A stretch of 64,000 nt of DNA. It comes from Affinundibacterium nitidum (GTDB taxonomy: Bacteria > Pseudomonadota > Gammaproteobacteria > Burkholderiales > Burkholderiaceae_D). Positions 8,246 through 17,388 of this stretch are shown piece by piece. The translations under genes and the position numbers were made by a program. A model generated the notes under the pieces. It made no database searches. It was not told where the DNA came from and saw only the letters and a list, made by a program, of their open reading frames with translations. The stretch covers positions 1,196,545-1,260,544 of the forward strand of contig NZ_JACOFZ010000001.1 of assembly GCF_014284155.1 (NCBI RefSeq). Direction: 5' to 3'. The number at the start of each line of letters is the position of its first letter. Position 1 is the first letter of the stretch.

Positions 8246-9445
8246 ATGAAGTCGATTAAAAACTTGTCCCTATCTCTGGTGACGATCGTCATCGTTCTGG
8301 CCATCGTTGAACTTGCCTTACATCTAGCGAATTTTCCAGCCTCACCTCAAGCAGGTTGGAAGTGGGATCAAAGCCCGTACCGTGGCGTCATGAATCAAGA
8401 CGATAAACAAACTAATCAACTTGGATTACGCGGACAAAAAATTGAATACAGCGACAAGGACTTTGTCGTTCTATTGGTGGGTGACTCGCAAACTGAGGCA
8501 GGTACACAAACCGCAGATCAAATTCCAGAAATCAAACTGCAACAAGCCTTGCGAGACGAATTAGCAACGCAAAACGTCAAAGTGTTTTCGATTGCCTCAG
8601 CTGGCTGGGGACAAGACCAACAGCTGGTATGGCTGAAAAAATACTTTGAGCAATTTCGTGCCGATGCCGTCGTAGTATGGACCACACCGGTGAATGATTA
8701 CTGGGAAAATACTTTCATCGATCGTAGTGTGACCACCGAAGCAGGCAAGCTCAAACCAACTTTCGCGTTTGATGGTGAAAAACTCAAAACCATGATGCCT
8801 GCACCGCGCGAAATCAAGCTCAGAAATTTATTGGCGCTTGCTTTAGGCCAAAAGGTCAACGATAAGAAACCATCGATTGAACAAGTCTATTTGAATCGTT
8901 GGTTACGTGGTCTACCATCGAACCAACGTGAGGCAACGACAGCCGCGAGCTGCCCAACGGCTAGCGTCAAAGAACAAGAAGTAATCGAAGCCTACCGCCA
9001 AGGAGGCCGCGCTTATACTTTATTGACGGAAGAAGATGTAGAAAACAGCCGCAGTCATTTTTCTCCCTTCCTAAAAAACCATTCTCCGCGAGACGACTAT
9101 TCGATCGGTATCACTCATCGTTTATTTGAAGAATTGGCGACTATTAGTCAGCAGAATAAGGCGTCCTTCAATATCTTGCACACGTATAGAAATGACTTAG
9201 ATGCGGCCTTCCGCGAAATCAAATGTGTCAAGAACACGAAGACCAATACTTACTTTGAATATGATGGTTCAGATTGGCTACGCTATCTGAAGTCTTCGCC
9301 TTTATCTACTTATCTCATCGCACTCGACATCCGCAGTGAACAAGCTCTCAACGTGAGTCCGGGTGACTGGCATTTTGGCGAGGCAGGAAATACCTTGGCC
9401 ATGCAAGAATTAGCAAAGGTCTTAGTAAAAAACAAAAAGCACTAA
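8246..9445 (+). CDS. SGNH/GDSL hydrolase-like protein, membrane anchored
   Basis: A 399-residue protein with an N-terminal hydrophobic helix (about residues 8-25) acting as signal or anchor, so the domain is probably periplasmic. Block I of SGNH hydrolases appears as LLVGDSQTEAG with the candidate nucleophile Ser near residue 80. Block III-like SAGWGQDQQ is near 118. The C-terminal GDWHFGEAGN near 372-381 supplies the Asp/His dyad, so all three catalytic elements are present. It could be an esterase or deacetylase acting on a glycan, or an AlgX/AlgJ-like acetyltransferase. It starts 12 nt after the carbamoyltransferase stop, so it is in the same operon, and a strong terminator ends the unit. 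Confidence 0.75.
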   Translation: MKSIKNLSLSLVTIVIVLAIVELALHLANFPASPQAGWKWDQSPYRGVMNQDDKQTNQLGLRGQKIEYSDKDFVVLLVGDSQTEAGTQTADQIPEIKLQQALRDELATQNVKVFSIASAGWGQDQQLVWLKKYFEQFRADAVVVWTTPVNDYWENTFIDRSVTTEAGKLKPTFAFDGEKLKTMMPAPREIKLRNLLALALGQKVNDKKPSIEQVYLNRWLRGLPSNQREATTAASCPTASVKEQEVIEAYRQGGRAYTLLTEEDVENSRSHFSPFLKNHSPRDDYSIGITHRLFEELATISQQNKASFNILHTYRNDLDAAFREIKCVKNTKTNTYFEYDGSDWLRYLKSSPLSTYLIALDIRSEQALNVSPGDWHFGEAGNTLAMQELAKVLVKNKKH

Positions 9446-9457
9446 ACTGATGGCCAT

Positions 9458-9488
9458 AAAAAAGGACTGCTGTTGCAGTCCTTTTTTT
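9458..9488. terminator. Bidirectional terminator between the SGNH gene and prpE
   Basis: AAAAAAGGACTGC-TGTT-GCAGTCCTTTTTTT forms a perfect hairpin with A-run and T-run on opposite sides. It can therefore serve both convergent genes. Confidence 0.92.
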
Positions 9489-9505
9489 ACGAACATGAAA
9501 TGGTT

Positions 9506-11395
9506 TCAAGCAGATACTGCTGCCTTAATTTGCTGCAAAGACATCGGGTCTTCAATGGTCGTCAAATCTCCCGCATCTCTCCCCTCACATACCGCCTGAA
9601 TCGAACGACGCAACAACTTACCTGATCGCGTCTTCGGCAGCATAGCCACAAAATACACGCGAGATGGTCGCGCCACAGCACCGAGTTGCTTATCAACGAC
9701 GGCCATGACTTCAGCTTCTAAAGTTTTTGCAAGCTCAGGTGTCGCCGCACGTTCTGGGTTTTTAATGATGGCAAAAGCAACTGCGACTTGGCCCTTCAAT
9801 TTATCTTCGACTCCAACCACAGCGACTTCAGAAATTTGTGGATGACTCGAAATGCTTTCTTCAATCTCACGCGTACCTAAACGATGTCCAGCGACATTAA
9901 TAACATCATCGGTACGGCCCAAGATAAAGTAGTAACCATCTTCATCGCGAATACCCCAGTCGAAAGTGGAATACAACTGTTCGTGAGCGAAATTAGACCA
10001 ATAGGTTTGCACGAAGCGTTGATCATCGCCATATACGGTTTGCATGCAACCTGGGGGCAAAGGCCCTTTGATTGCGACCACACCTTTTTCATTTGGACCA
10101 CAAACCGCGCCTGTACCTTCATTGATGATGGTGACGTTGTAGCCATACATCGCAATACCAGGACTGCCGAGGCGTGTGTCTTTGTGTTCAACGCCACGTG
10201 CGACCGACAAGATAGGCCAACCAGTTTCAGTCTGCCAGTAATTATCAATAATTGGCACACCCAATTCAGTGGCGATCCAATTTGACGTAGTTTCATCGAG
10301 TGGTTCACCCGCTAAGTACAAAGCTTTGAGGGAAGAAATATCATACTTCTTCATCAATTCCACCGGATGCTTCTTCAGCACGCGCACCGCAGTGGGCGCT
10401 GAGAACATGCGCGTTACTTTGTATTTTTCAACGATACTCCACCATACGCCGGCATCAGGGCGTATCGGCGTACCCTCGTACATAATCGTCGCCATACCAG
10501 CAATCAAGGGGCCGTAAACAATGTAGGAATGCCCTACCACCCAGCCAATATCAGAAGTGGCAAAGTAAGTTTCACCTGCATTACCGCAGAAAATATGTTT
10601 CATCGAGGATGCCAAGGCCACCGCATAACCACCAACGTCACGCTGCACACCTTTGGGCTTGCCAGTGGTGCCCGAGGTGTAGAGCACGTAGGACATTTCA
10701 TTCGATTCAAGCCAAGTGACCGGCACTTGGGTATTGAGATGTTGTTCACGCAAAGCCGTGTAATCCACATCGCGCCCAGCAACATTATTCATCGCATCCA
10801 AACCACGATTGACTAAGAGCACTTTCGCGGGCTTGTATTCAGCGAGTTGAATTGCTTCATCCAACAAAGGTTTGTAAGGCACTGCCTTACCACCGCGCAT
10901 CCCGGCGTCGGCAGACACCACCAATACAGGTTTAGCATCATCGATACGCGTTGCTAAACTCTTAGAGGCGAAGCCGCCGAACACCACGGAATGCACAGCA
11001 CCGATGCGAGCACACGCCAACATGGCAAATGCTGCTTCGGCAATCATGGGCATATAGATTAAGACTCTATCGCCCTTCTTGACTCCGAGTTCCAACATCA
11101 TCGCTGCCATGCGCTGCACTTCCACATGCAGTTCAGCGAAGCTATAGGTTTTCTCGGAATTGGTTTCAGTCGAAATGGCGATCAATGCCGCCTTATCCGA
11201 CTGTGTCTCCAACCAACGATCAATCGCGTTATAACAAAGATTGGTTTCCCCACCGACAAACCATTTGGCGAATGGCGGTTTGCTGTGATCGAGCACTTGA
11301 GTATAGGGTTTGTGCCAACTGATGAGTTGGGCTTGCTGATCCCAGAAAGTGGCGGGATCTTGAATTGAGGCTTGATAAAAATCTTGGTAGTTCAT
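9506..11395 (-). CDS. prpE: Propionyl-CoA synthetase PrpE
   Basis: Acyl-adenylate-forming ligase that activates propionate to propionyl-CoA for the 2-methylcitrate cycle. It has 629 residues, close to the 628 of E. coli PrpE, and begins MNYQDFYQASIQDPATFWDQ. The AMP-binding P-loop-like motif YTSGTTGKPKG lies near residue 237, the core motif GYYFILGRTDDVINVAGHRL near 497-516, and PKTRSGKLLRR near 590. The lysine in the last motif is the usual site of regulatory acetylation. It is the last gene of the prp cluster, separated from prpF by a 679-bp repeat-filled gap, so it may be partly independently transcribed. An acetyl-CoA synthetase function is less likely given the context. Confidence 0.92.
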   Translation of the reverse strand: MNYQDFYQASIQDPATFWDQQAQLISWHKPYTQVLDHSKPPFAKWFVGGETNLCYNAIDRWLETQSDKAALIAISTETNSEKTYSFAELHVEVQRMAAMMLELGVKKGDRVLIYMPMIAEAAFAMLACARIGAVHSVVFGGFASKSLATRIDDAKPVLVVSADAGMRGGKAVPYKPLLDEAIQLAEYKPAKVLLVNRGLDAMNNVAGRDVDYTALREQHLNTQVPVTWLESNEMSYVLYTSGTTGKPKGVQRDVGGYAVALASSMKHIFCGNAGETYFATSDIGWVVGHSYIVYGPLIAGMATIMYEGTPIRPDAGVWWSIVEKYKVTRMFSAPTAVRVLKKHPVELMKKYDISSLKALYLAGEPLDETTSNWIATELGVPIIDNYWQTETGWPILSVARGVEHKDTRLGSPGIAMYGYNVTIINEGTGAVCGPNEKGVVAIKGPLPPGCMQTVYGDDQRFVQTYWSNFAHEQLYSTFDWGIRDEDGYYFILGRTDDVINVAGHRLGTREIEESISSHPQISEVAVVGVEDKLKGQVAVAFAIIKNPERAATPELAKTLEAEVMAVVDKQLGAVARPSRVYFVAMLPKTRSGKLLRRSIQAVCEGRDAGDLTTIEDPMSLQQIKAAVSA

Positions 11396-11543
11396 GGTGT
11401 CTCCAGTTTTTATAGCGTTTTGGTTTGAATTCTGTTTGGCGTTTCTTTGATTGTTATTTGTTTTGCTTAATCGCCTTTTGTACTACATCAAGTTTGTGTT
11501 TTGATTCCTATGTGGGTCTTTCAACTTCTACGGTCCAACAACG

Positions 11544-12040
11544 TTCTCTGGCCGGGTGTGGCCCGGCGGCCAGTTACCTTTTTTGCTTCGCCAAAAAAGG
11601 TAACCCAAAAAAGGCGATCACGCTGCCACTGCCCTTCGGGTTCCCAATTGTGCAAGACAAAAATGGGGAGAGTCAGAAACTCGCCTTCGGCTCAGACAGC
11701 AAAGCTTTCTTTTCCATTTTCTGTCCGGCACAAATGGCAGTGCCAGATGCGAGAAAATCAAAACATACATGCTCAACGGCCAGCAATTAGGTACTAAATT
11801 TATCTTACACAGCTTGAGTGCCGGCTTTGCCGTTCCGCTTCTAAATCGCCAATGGTGCGCAACAGAAAATGGATTAAGAAAGTGTTGATGTCTGAGCGTA
11901 GCGAGTTGCAACACTTTCCCATTTTTTGTTGGGCAACATTGGGCACCCGAAGGGCGATTTAGTGCGGTCGCCTTTTTTGGGTTACCTTTTTTGGCGAGAC
12001 AAAAAAGGTAACTGGCTGTCGGGCCACCCCCGACCAACAG
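11544..12040. repeat. Pair of inverted copies of a palindromic intergenic repeat
   Basis: The prpE–prpF gap holds two copies in opposite orientation of an element of about 100 bp, near 11544-11650 and 11935-12040. Each contains a palindrome (GTTACCTTTTTTG, loop, CCAAAAAAGGTAAC) followed by CCAAAAAAGGCG. The outer edges share (G)GTGGCCCG..GCCAGTTACC. About 270 bp of AT-richer sequence with weaker self-complementarity lies between them. ORFs reading through the element give nonsense peptides. This is a REP/MITE-like element; no transposase or clear target duplication is seen. The rest of 11396-12074 holds no gene. Confidence 0.8.
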
Positions 12041-12074
12041 ACCTCAGATCAACCGAACAAGTAAATCAAAAACC

Positions 12075-13259
12075 TCAAAAACAATCACCCGGCACCCTAA
12101 CAAACCCCTCCATCAAAACCCGTGCACTTCGACTCATACTCGCCTTCTTCACAACCCATTCCCCTTCCACCAACTGCGCCTCAGCGCCAACGCGCAAGGT
12201 GCCTGATGGATGGCCGAAACGAACTGCAGAGCGTTCTCCTCCGCCTGCCGCCAAACTAACTAAAGTGCCAGGAATCGCAGCTGCTGTGCCGATGGCAACT
12301 GCCGCCGTACCCATCATCGCGTGATGCAATTTCCCCATAGACAAAGCACGCACACACAAATCAATTTCGTTTGCATGCACTTGTTTTCCGCTCGACGAAA
12401 CATAGTCCAAAGGCTTAGCAACAAAAGCGACTTTCGGCGTGTGTTGACGTTTTGCTGCTTCATCGATGTGTTTAATCAAACCCATGCGCACCGCTCCGTA
12501 TGCTCGAATAGTTTCGAACTTCGCTAAAGCCGCGGTGTCACTATTGATCGCGTCTTGCAATTCCGTGCCGGTATAGCCAATTTCTTCTGCGTTCACAAAA
12601 ATAGTTGGGATGCCGGCGTTGATCATGGTCGCTTTTAAAGTGCCGATACCTGGCACTTCCAAATCGTCGACCAGATTCCCGGTTGGGAACATAGCCCCCC
12701 CAGCACCCTCTTCTTCAGCCGCTGGATCCATAAATTCGAGTTGAACTTCAGCGGCAGGAAAGGTGACACCATCAAGTTCAAAGTCGCCTGTCTCTTGTAC
12801 TTCGCCATTGGTCATAGGTACATGCGCAATAATCGTCTTGGCGATATTCGCCTGCCAGATGCGTACGATGGCAATACCGTTTTGCAGCACATTGTCGACC
12901 AAACCCATGCTAATCGCGCACGAACCGACAGCAGCAGAAAGATTGCCGCAATTGCCGCTCCAATCGACGAAAGCTTTATCGATGGCGACTTGGCCAAACA
13001 AATAATCAACATCGTGATCGGGTTTGCTACTCTTCGCCAGCAATACTGTTTTCGAGGTACTTGAAGTGGCGCCGCCCATACCGTCGATTTGTTTGCCGTA
13101 AGGGTCTGGGCTGCCGATGACACGCAATAACAAGGCATCGCGCGCCGCGCCAGGTTGTTGTGCTGCCGCTGGCAAATCCTGCACGCGGAAAAATACACCT
13201 TTGCTGGTGCCGCCGCGCATGTAGACAGCGGGAATTTTGATTTGGGCTGGGTGGGACAT
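12075..13259 (-). CDS. prpF: 2-methylaconitate cis-trans isomerase PrpF
   Basis: Isomerase of the diaminopimelate-epimerase fold that converts the trans-methylaconitate made by AcnD to the cis isomer, which aconitase can hydrate. The 394-residue product begins SHPAQIKIPAVYMRGGTSKG, the hallmark N-terminus of PrpF. It also has GGATSSTSKTVL near 60 and a conserved NCGNLSAAVG near 100 carrying the family cysteine. The length is standard. It lies 155 bp after acnD in the same orientation, with a repeat in the gap. The AcnD–PrpF pairing marks the PrpD-independent form of the methylcitrate cycle. Confidence 0.95.
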   Translation of the reverse strand: MSHPAQIKIPAVYMRGGTSKGVFFRVQDLPAAAQQPGAARDALLLRVIGSPDPYGKQIDGMGGATSSTSKTVLLAKSSKPDHDVDYLFGQVAIDKAFVDWSGNCGNLSAAVGSCAISMGLVDNVLQNGIAIVRIWQANIAKTIIAHVPMTNGEVQETGDFELDGVTFPAAEVQLEFMDPAAEEEGAGGAMFPTGNLVDDLEVPGIGTLKATMINAGIPTIFVNAEEIGYTGTELQDAINSDTAALAKFETIRAYGAVRMGLIKHIDEAAKRQHTPKVAFVAKPLDYVSSSGKQVHANEIDLCVRALSMGKLHHAMMGTAAVAIGTAAAIPGTLVSLAAGGGERSAVRFGHPSGTLRVGAEAQLVEGEWVVKKASMSRSARVLMEGFVRVPGDCF

Positions 13260-13312
13260 TGTTTTCCTTACTATCTCAATTTCTTGTACAGAGTCAGCTA
13301 CATGGCTGAGCG

Positions 13313-13405
13313 TGTTAGCCGTCGCTCCTGCGAAGGCAGAAGCCCAGCGTCTTTAGTTCTACAACCAAGGCCACTGGATTCCTGCTTTCGCACGAAAGAC
13401 CATCA
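13313..13405. repeat. Degenerate inverted-repeat element in the acnD–prpF gap
   Basis: The ends are imperfectly complementary: CCTGCGAAGGCAGAAGCCCAG on the left, and on the right the complement of a TGCGAAAGCAGGAATCCAG-type sequence. This resembles the short palindromic elements around GCGAAAGC..GGAATCCAG that are scattered in many beta-proteobacterial genomes. It fills most of the 155-bp gap. Confidence 0.55.
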
Positions 13406-13414
13406 TCTACTTGT

Positions 13415-16009
13415 TCAAGCGGACTTCGTCGACGCCAAAAAGTCTTGCGCAAAACGCTGCAACACCCCGCCAGCTTCGTAAATCGACACTTCTTCCGCTG
13501 TATCTAAACGACAGGTCATTGGCACCTCTAAGCGTTCACCATTTTTGCGATGTATGACTAAAGTCAAAGTCGCGCGTGGAGTCCGCTCGCCAATCACGTC
13601 ATAGGTTTCGGTACCATCTAATCCTAAAGTCAAACGATTCACGCCCGCTTTAAATTCGAGTGGCAATACACCCATGCCAATCAAGTTGGTGCGGTGGATA
13701 CGTTCAAAACCTTCGGCCGCAATCACTTCGACGCCCGCCAAACGTACTCCCTTCGCTGCCCAATCGCGTGAAGAGCCTTGACCGTAATCAGCACCGGCAA
13801 CAATGATCAATGGTTGTTTACGTTCCATGTAGGTTTCAATCGCCTCCCACATGCGAGTGACTTTGCCTTCCGGTTCAATGCGGGCTAAAGAGCCTGCTTT
13901 GATTTTGCCGTCGGCGTCGCGCACCATTTCATTCTTCAAGGTTGGGTTAGCGAAAGTCGCACGTTGTGCGGTCAGATGATCGCCACGATGGGTTGCGTAA
14001 GAGTTGAAATCTTCTTCAGGTAAGCCCATTTTCGCCAAGTATTCACCAGCCGCACTATCGAGCATGATCGCATTTGAAGGCGACAAGTGATCGGTCGTAA
14101 TGTTGTCACCCAAGACCGCCAAAGGACGCATGCCTTTCATGGTACGCTCGCCGGCCAACGCACCTTCCCAGTAGGGCGGACGACGGATGTAGGTCGAAGG
14201 TGCGCGCCAATCGTACAGAGGTGGCACACTAGCCGCTTGTTCGGTTGAAATCGCAAACATAGGTTCATACACTTTGCGGAACATCTCTGGCTTGACGCTA
14301 GACTTGACGATAGCGTCGATTTCTTCGTCGCTAGGCCAGATATCTTTCAAGCGAATTTCTTTACCATCGACGACCGTCAATACATCTTTTTCGATATCGA
14401 AACGGATCGTGCCAGCAATCGCATAAGCGACGACCAAGGGAGGTGATGCCAAGAACGCTTGTTTCGCATACGGATGGATACGGCCATCGAAATTGCGGTT
14501 ACCGGACAATACGGCGGTCGCATACAAATCGCGGTCAATAATTTCTTGCTGGATCAAGGGATCCAAAGCGCCAGACATACCGTTACAGGACGTACAAGCG
14601 TAAGCAACTACACCGAAGCCAAGTGCCTCGAGATCTTGCATCAAACCTGCTTCTTCCAAATACAAAGTTACCGCTTTAGAGCCAGGAGCCAAAGAAGATT
14701 TGACCCATGGTTTACGCGTTAAGCCGAGGCGATTTGCATTACGTGCCAGCAAACCTGCTGCAATCACATTGCGTGGGTTGGAGGTATTGGTGCAGCTCGT
14801 AATCGCCGCAATAATCACTGCGCCATCAGGCATTTGCCCAGGGACCTTATCCCAAGCGGCAGCAATACCTTTTGCGGCCAAATCTGCAGTGGCGACACGT
14901 GCATGCGGATTCGATGGGCCAGCCATGTTACGCACTACGCTAGACAAATCAAACTGCAAGACGCGTTCGTATTCGGCTGTCACCAGAGAATCAGACCACA
15001 AGCCTGACACTTTGGCGTAAGTTTCAACCAAAGCGACTTGCGCATCTTCACGACCTGTCAATTTCAAATAATCGATGGTTTGCTGATCAATACTAAACAT
15101 CGCCGCCGTTGCACCATACTCTGGCGCCATATTAGAAATCGTCGCACGATCGCCTAGCGTCAAGGCTGCGGCGCCTGTACCGTAGAATTCAAGATAGGCA
15201 CCCACTACTTTGGATTTGCGCAAGAATTCTGTAAGCGCCAAGACAATGTCAGTGGCAGTGATGCCTGGTTGCGGTTTTCCGCTGAGTTCAACACCGATGA
15301 TGTCGGGCAAACGCATCCACGATGCACGGCCGAGCATGACGTTTTCGGCTTCCAAGCCACCTACACCAATCGCGATGACACCGAGTGCATCGACGTGCGG
15401 CGTATGGCTATCGGTACCGACCAAAGTGTCGGGAAATGCCACGCCATTTTGACTGTGTACCACGGGTGACATGCGCTCCAAATTAATTTGGTGCATGATG
15501 CCATTGCCTGGTGGGATCACATCGACGTTTTTGAATGCTAATTTGGTCCAGTTAATGAAATGGAAGCGATCTTCATTGCGTCGATCTTCAATCGCACGAT
15601 TCTTTTCAAACGCCTGCGGATCGAAACCGCCGCATTCTACGGCGAGAGAGTGATCAACGATGAGCTGCACCGGCACCACAGGATTAACTTGCGCAGGATC
15701 GCCACCTTGATCGGCAATCGCGTCACGCAAACCGGCCAAATCAACCAAGGCTGTTTGACCCAAAATATCATGGCACACCACACGTGCAGGGAACCACGGA
15801 AAATCCAATTCACGTTTACGCTCAATCAACTGCTTCAAAGAGTCCGTCAAGCTCGTCGGATCACAACGACGCACCAAGTTCTCAGCCAAAACGCGTGAGG
15901 TGTAAGGCAGTTTGGCATAAGCACCCGCCTCAATTGCCTCAACCGCTTCGCGCGCATCGAAATAGTCCAGTGAGGTACCGGGAAGATTTTTACGGAATTG
16001 TGTGTTCAT
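13415..16009 (-). CDS. acnD: 2-methylcitrate dehydratase AcnD (Fe/S)
   Basis: [4Fe-4S] aconitase-family enzyme that dehydrates 2-methylcitrate to 2-methyl-trans-aconitate, replacing PrpD. It has 864 residues, typical of AcnD and shorter than AcnA (about 890-905). Cluster cysteines are visible in AAITSCTNTSNP (near 400) and ACTSCNGMSG (near 475). The C-terminal swivel domain has GADYGQGSSRDWAAKG near 740-755. It is transcribed after prpC, with 184 bp between them that contain a structured repeat. Identification as AcnD rather than AcnA relies on length, operon position and the adjacent prpF. Confidence 0.95.
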   Translation of the reverse strand: MNTQFRKNLPGTSLDYFDAREAVEAIEAGAYAKLPYTSRVLAENLVRRCDPTSLTDSLKQLIERKRELDFPWFPARVVCHDILGQTALVDLAGLRDAIADQGGDPAQVNPVVPVQLIVDHSLAVECGGFDPQAFEKNRAIEDRRNEDRFHFINWTKLAFKNVDVIPPGNGIMHQINLERMSPVVHSQNGVAFPDTLVGTDSHTPHVDALGVIAIGVGGLEAENVMLGRASWMRLPDIIGVELSGKPQPGITATDIVLALTEFLRKSKVVGAYLEFYGTGAAALTLGDRATISNMAPEYGATAAMFSIDQQTIDYLKLTGREDAQVALVETYAKVSGLWSDSLVTAEYERVLQFDLSSVVRNMAGPSNPHARVATADLAAKGIAAAWDKVPGQMPDGAVIIAAITSCTNTSNPRNVIAAGLLARNANRLGLTRKPWVKSSLAPGSKAVTLYLEEAGLMQDLEALGFGVVAYACTSCNGMSGALDPLIQQEIIDRDLYATAVLSGNRNFDGRIHPYAKQAFLASPPLVVAYAIAGTIRFDIEKDVLTVVDGKEIRLKDIWPSDEEIDAIVKSSVKPEMFRKVYEPMFAISTEQAASVPPLYDWRAPSTYIRRPPYWEGALAGERTMKGMRPLAVLGDNITTDHLSPSNAIMLDSAAGEYLAKMGLPEEDFNSYATHRGDHLTAQRATFANPTLKNEMVRDADGKIKAGSLARIEPEGKVTRMWEAIETYMERKQPLIIVAGADYGQGSSRDWAAKGVRLAGVEVIAAEGFERIHRTNLIGMGVLPLEFKAGVNRLTLGLDGTETYDVIGERTPRATLTLVIHRKNGERLEVPMTCRLDTAEEVSIYEAGGVLQRFAQDFLASTKSA

Positions 16010-16080
16010 TCGTTGTTCCTTTTTTTGTTATTGCTAGCTCAGCAGAATCTAGATCACGGCTGCTGCATTGGATCGTTTAG

Positions 16081-16178
16081 AAAATCCGTAGTCGGGATGC
16101 AGCGCTAGGCGGCAAACGCAGCAATATGTCGATATTGCGAGTATTGCCAACAACGCGATGCGCCCGAATACGGGTTTT
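16081..16178 (-). repeat. Structured 3'-element after prpC (family shared with the fhs 3' end)
   Basis: Outer arms AAAAtCCGTAgTCGGG and CCCGAaTACGGgTTTT pair with few mismatches. The core contains GGGATGCAG-GCTAGGCG, an inner palindrome GCAATAT..ATATTGC and GCGATGCGCC. In the sense of prpC transcription the element starts 15 nt after the prpC stop and ends in ATTTTCT, like a terminator. A diverged version of the same core occurs after fhs at 41389-41646. Confidence 0.8.
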
Positions 16179-16193
16179 AAAAATGATCCAAAA

Positions 16194-17348
16194 TTATTTG
16201 CGATCTTTTAATGGCACAAACGCCAAATCCTCAGGTCCCACATAATTCGCGCTCGGACGAATAATCTTGTTATCGATACGTTGTTCGATGATGTGTGCAG
16301 ACCAGCCCGAAGTACGTGCGATGACGAACAATGGTGTGAACATCGCGGTTGGCACACCCATCACGTGGTAAGACACAGCAGAGAACCAATCCAAGTTCGG
16401 GAACATTTTCTTGATGTCCCACATCACTGTTTCTAAACGCTCAGCGATATCATACATCTTGGTCGAACCCGCTTCGACCGACAAAGTACGTGCGACTTCT
16501 TTAATGACTTTGTTACGTGGATCAGAAACCGTGTACACAGGGTGACCAAAACCAATCACCACTTCTTTGTTTTCAACGCGGCGTTTGATATCAGCTTCTG
16601 CTTCGTCAGGATTGTCGTAACGTTTTTGAATTTCAAACGCCACTTCGTTCGCACCACCATGCTTTGGACCACGCAAAGCACCGATCGCACCGGTGATGGC
16701 GGAATGAATATCGGAACCTGTACCGGCAATTACGCGGCTAGTAAATGTCGAAGCATTAAACTCGTGTTCTGCGTACAAAATCAAGGAAGTGTGCATCGCA
16801 CGTACCCATGATGCTTGTGGTTTTTCGCCATGCAAGAGATGCAGGAAATGGCCGCCGATAGAATCATCATCGGTTTCGACATCGATACGTTTGCCGTTAT
16901 GGCTGAAGTGGTACCAGTACAAGAGCATAGAACCAAACGACGCCATCAAGCGATCAGCGATATCGCGTGCGCCTGGCACATTGTGATCATCTTTCTCTGG
17001 CAAAGTGCAGCCCAGGACCGACACGCCAGTACGCATCACATCCATAGGATGAGAAGAAGCAGGCAATGCTTCCAATGCCGCTTTCAAATTGGCTGGCAAG
17101 CCGCGCAATGCCTTGAGTTTCGCTTTATAGGCGGCGAGTTCTGCCACGTTTGGCAATTTACCATGCACTAACAAATGCGCGATTTCTTCGAATTCGCAAT
17201 TATCTGCCACGTCCAAAATATCGTAACCACGATAATGCAAATCGTTACCTGTTTTACCCACGCTGCACAGCGCAGTATTACCGGCAGCAACGCCAGACAA
17301 AGCAACGGATTTTTTTGGTTTGAATGTTGGGTTTTCTTGTGTGGTCAT
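16194..17348 (-). CDS. prpC: 2-methylcitrate synthase PrpC
   Basis: Condenses propionyl-CoA with oxaloacetate to 2-methylcitrate. It is a 384-residue citrate-synthase-family protein. [17 protein letters not shown] (near 228-244) and [16 protein letters not shown] (near 273-288) carry the two catalytic histidines, and the Asp lies further on ([16 protein letters not shown]). Its length is that of PrpC rather than of the longer type I GltA. It is 40 bp after prpB, so it is in the same transcript. Downstream, the structured repeat separates it from acnD and could reduce read-through. Confidence 0.95.
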   Translation of the reverse strand: MTTQENPTFKPKKSVALSGVAAGNTALCSVGKTGNDLHYRGYDILDVADNCEFEEIAHLLVHGKLPNVAELAAYKAKLKALRGLPANLKAALEALPASSHPMDVMRTGVSVLGCTLPEKDDHNVPGARDIADRLMASFGSMLLYWYHFSHNGKRIDVETDDDSIGGHFLHLLHGEKPQASWVRAMHTSLILYAEHEFNASTFTSRVIAGTGSDIHSAITGAIGALRGPKHGGANEVAFEIQKRYDNPDEAEADIKRRVENKEVVIGFGHPVYTVSDPRNKVIKEVARTLSVEAGSTKMYDIAERLETVMWDIKKMFPNLDWFSAVSYHVMGVPTAMFTPLFVIARTSGWSAHIIEQRIDNKIIRPSANYVGPEDLAFVPLKDRK

Positions 17349-17388
17349 GTTATTTCTCCGAAAATTTGTTCAATCTATTTTTTGCCGA

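Noticed and set aside
11425-12037. ORFs with peptides such as FCFAKKGNPKKA in the prpE–prpF gap
   Set aside because: They read through the palindromic repeat, appear in both orientations, and have no ribosome-binding site or domain. They are translated repeat DNA.
13415-16009. Housekeeping aconitase AcnA as the identity of the aconitase-family gene
   Set aside because: Length of 864, position in the prp operon and adjacency to prpF fit AcnD better.
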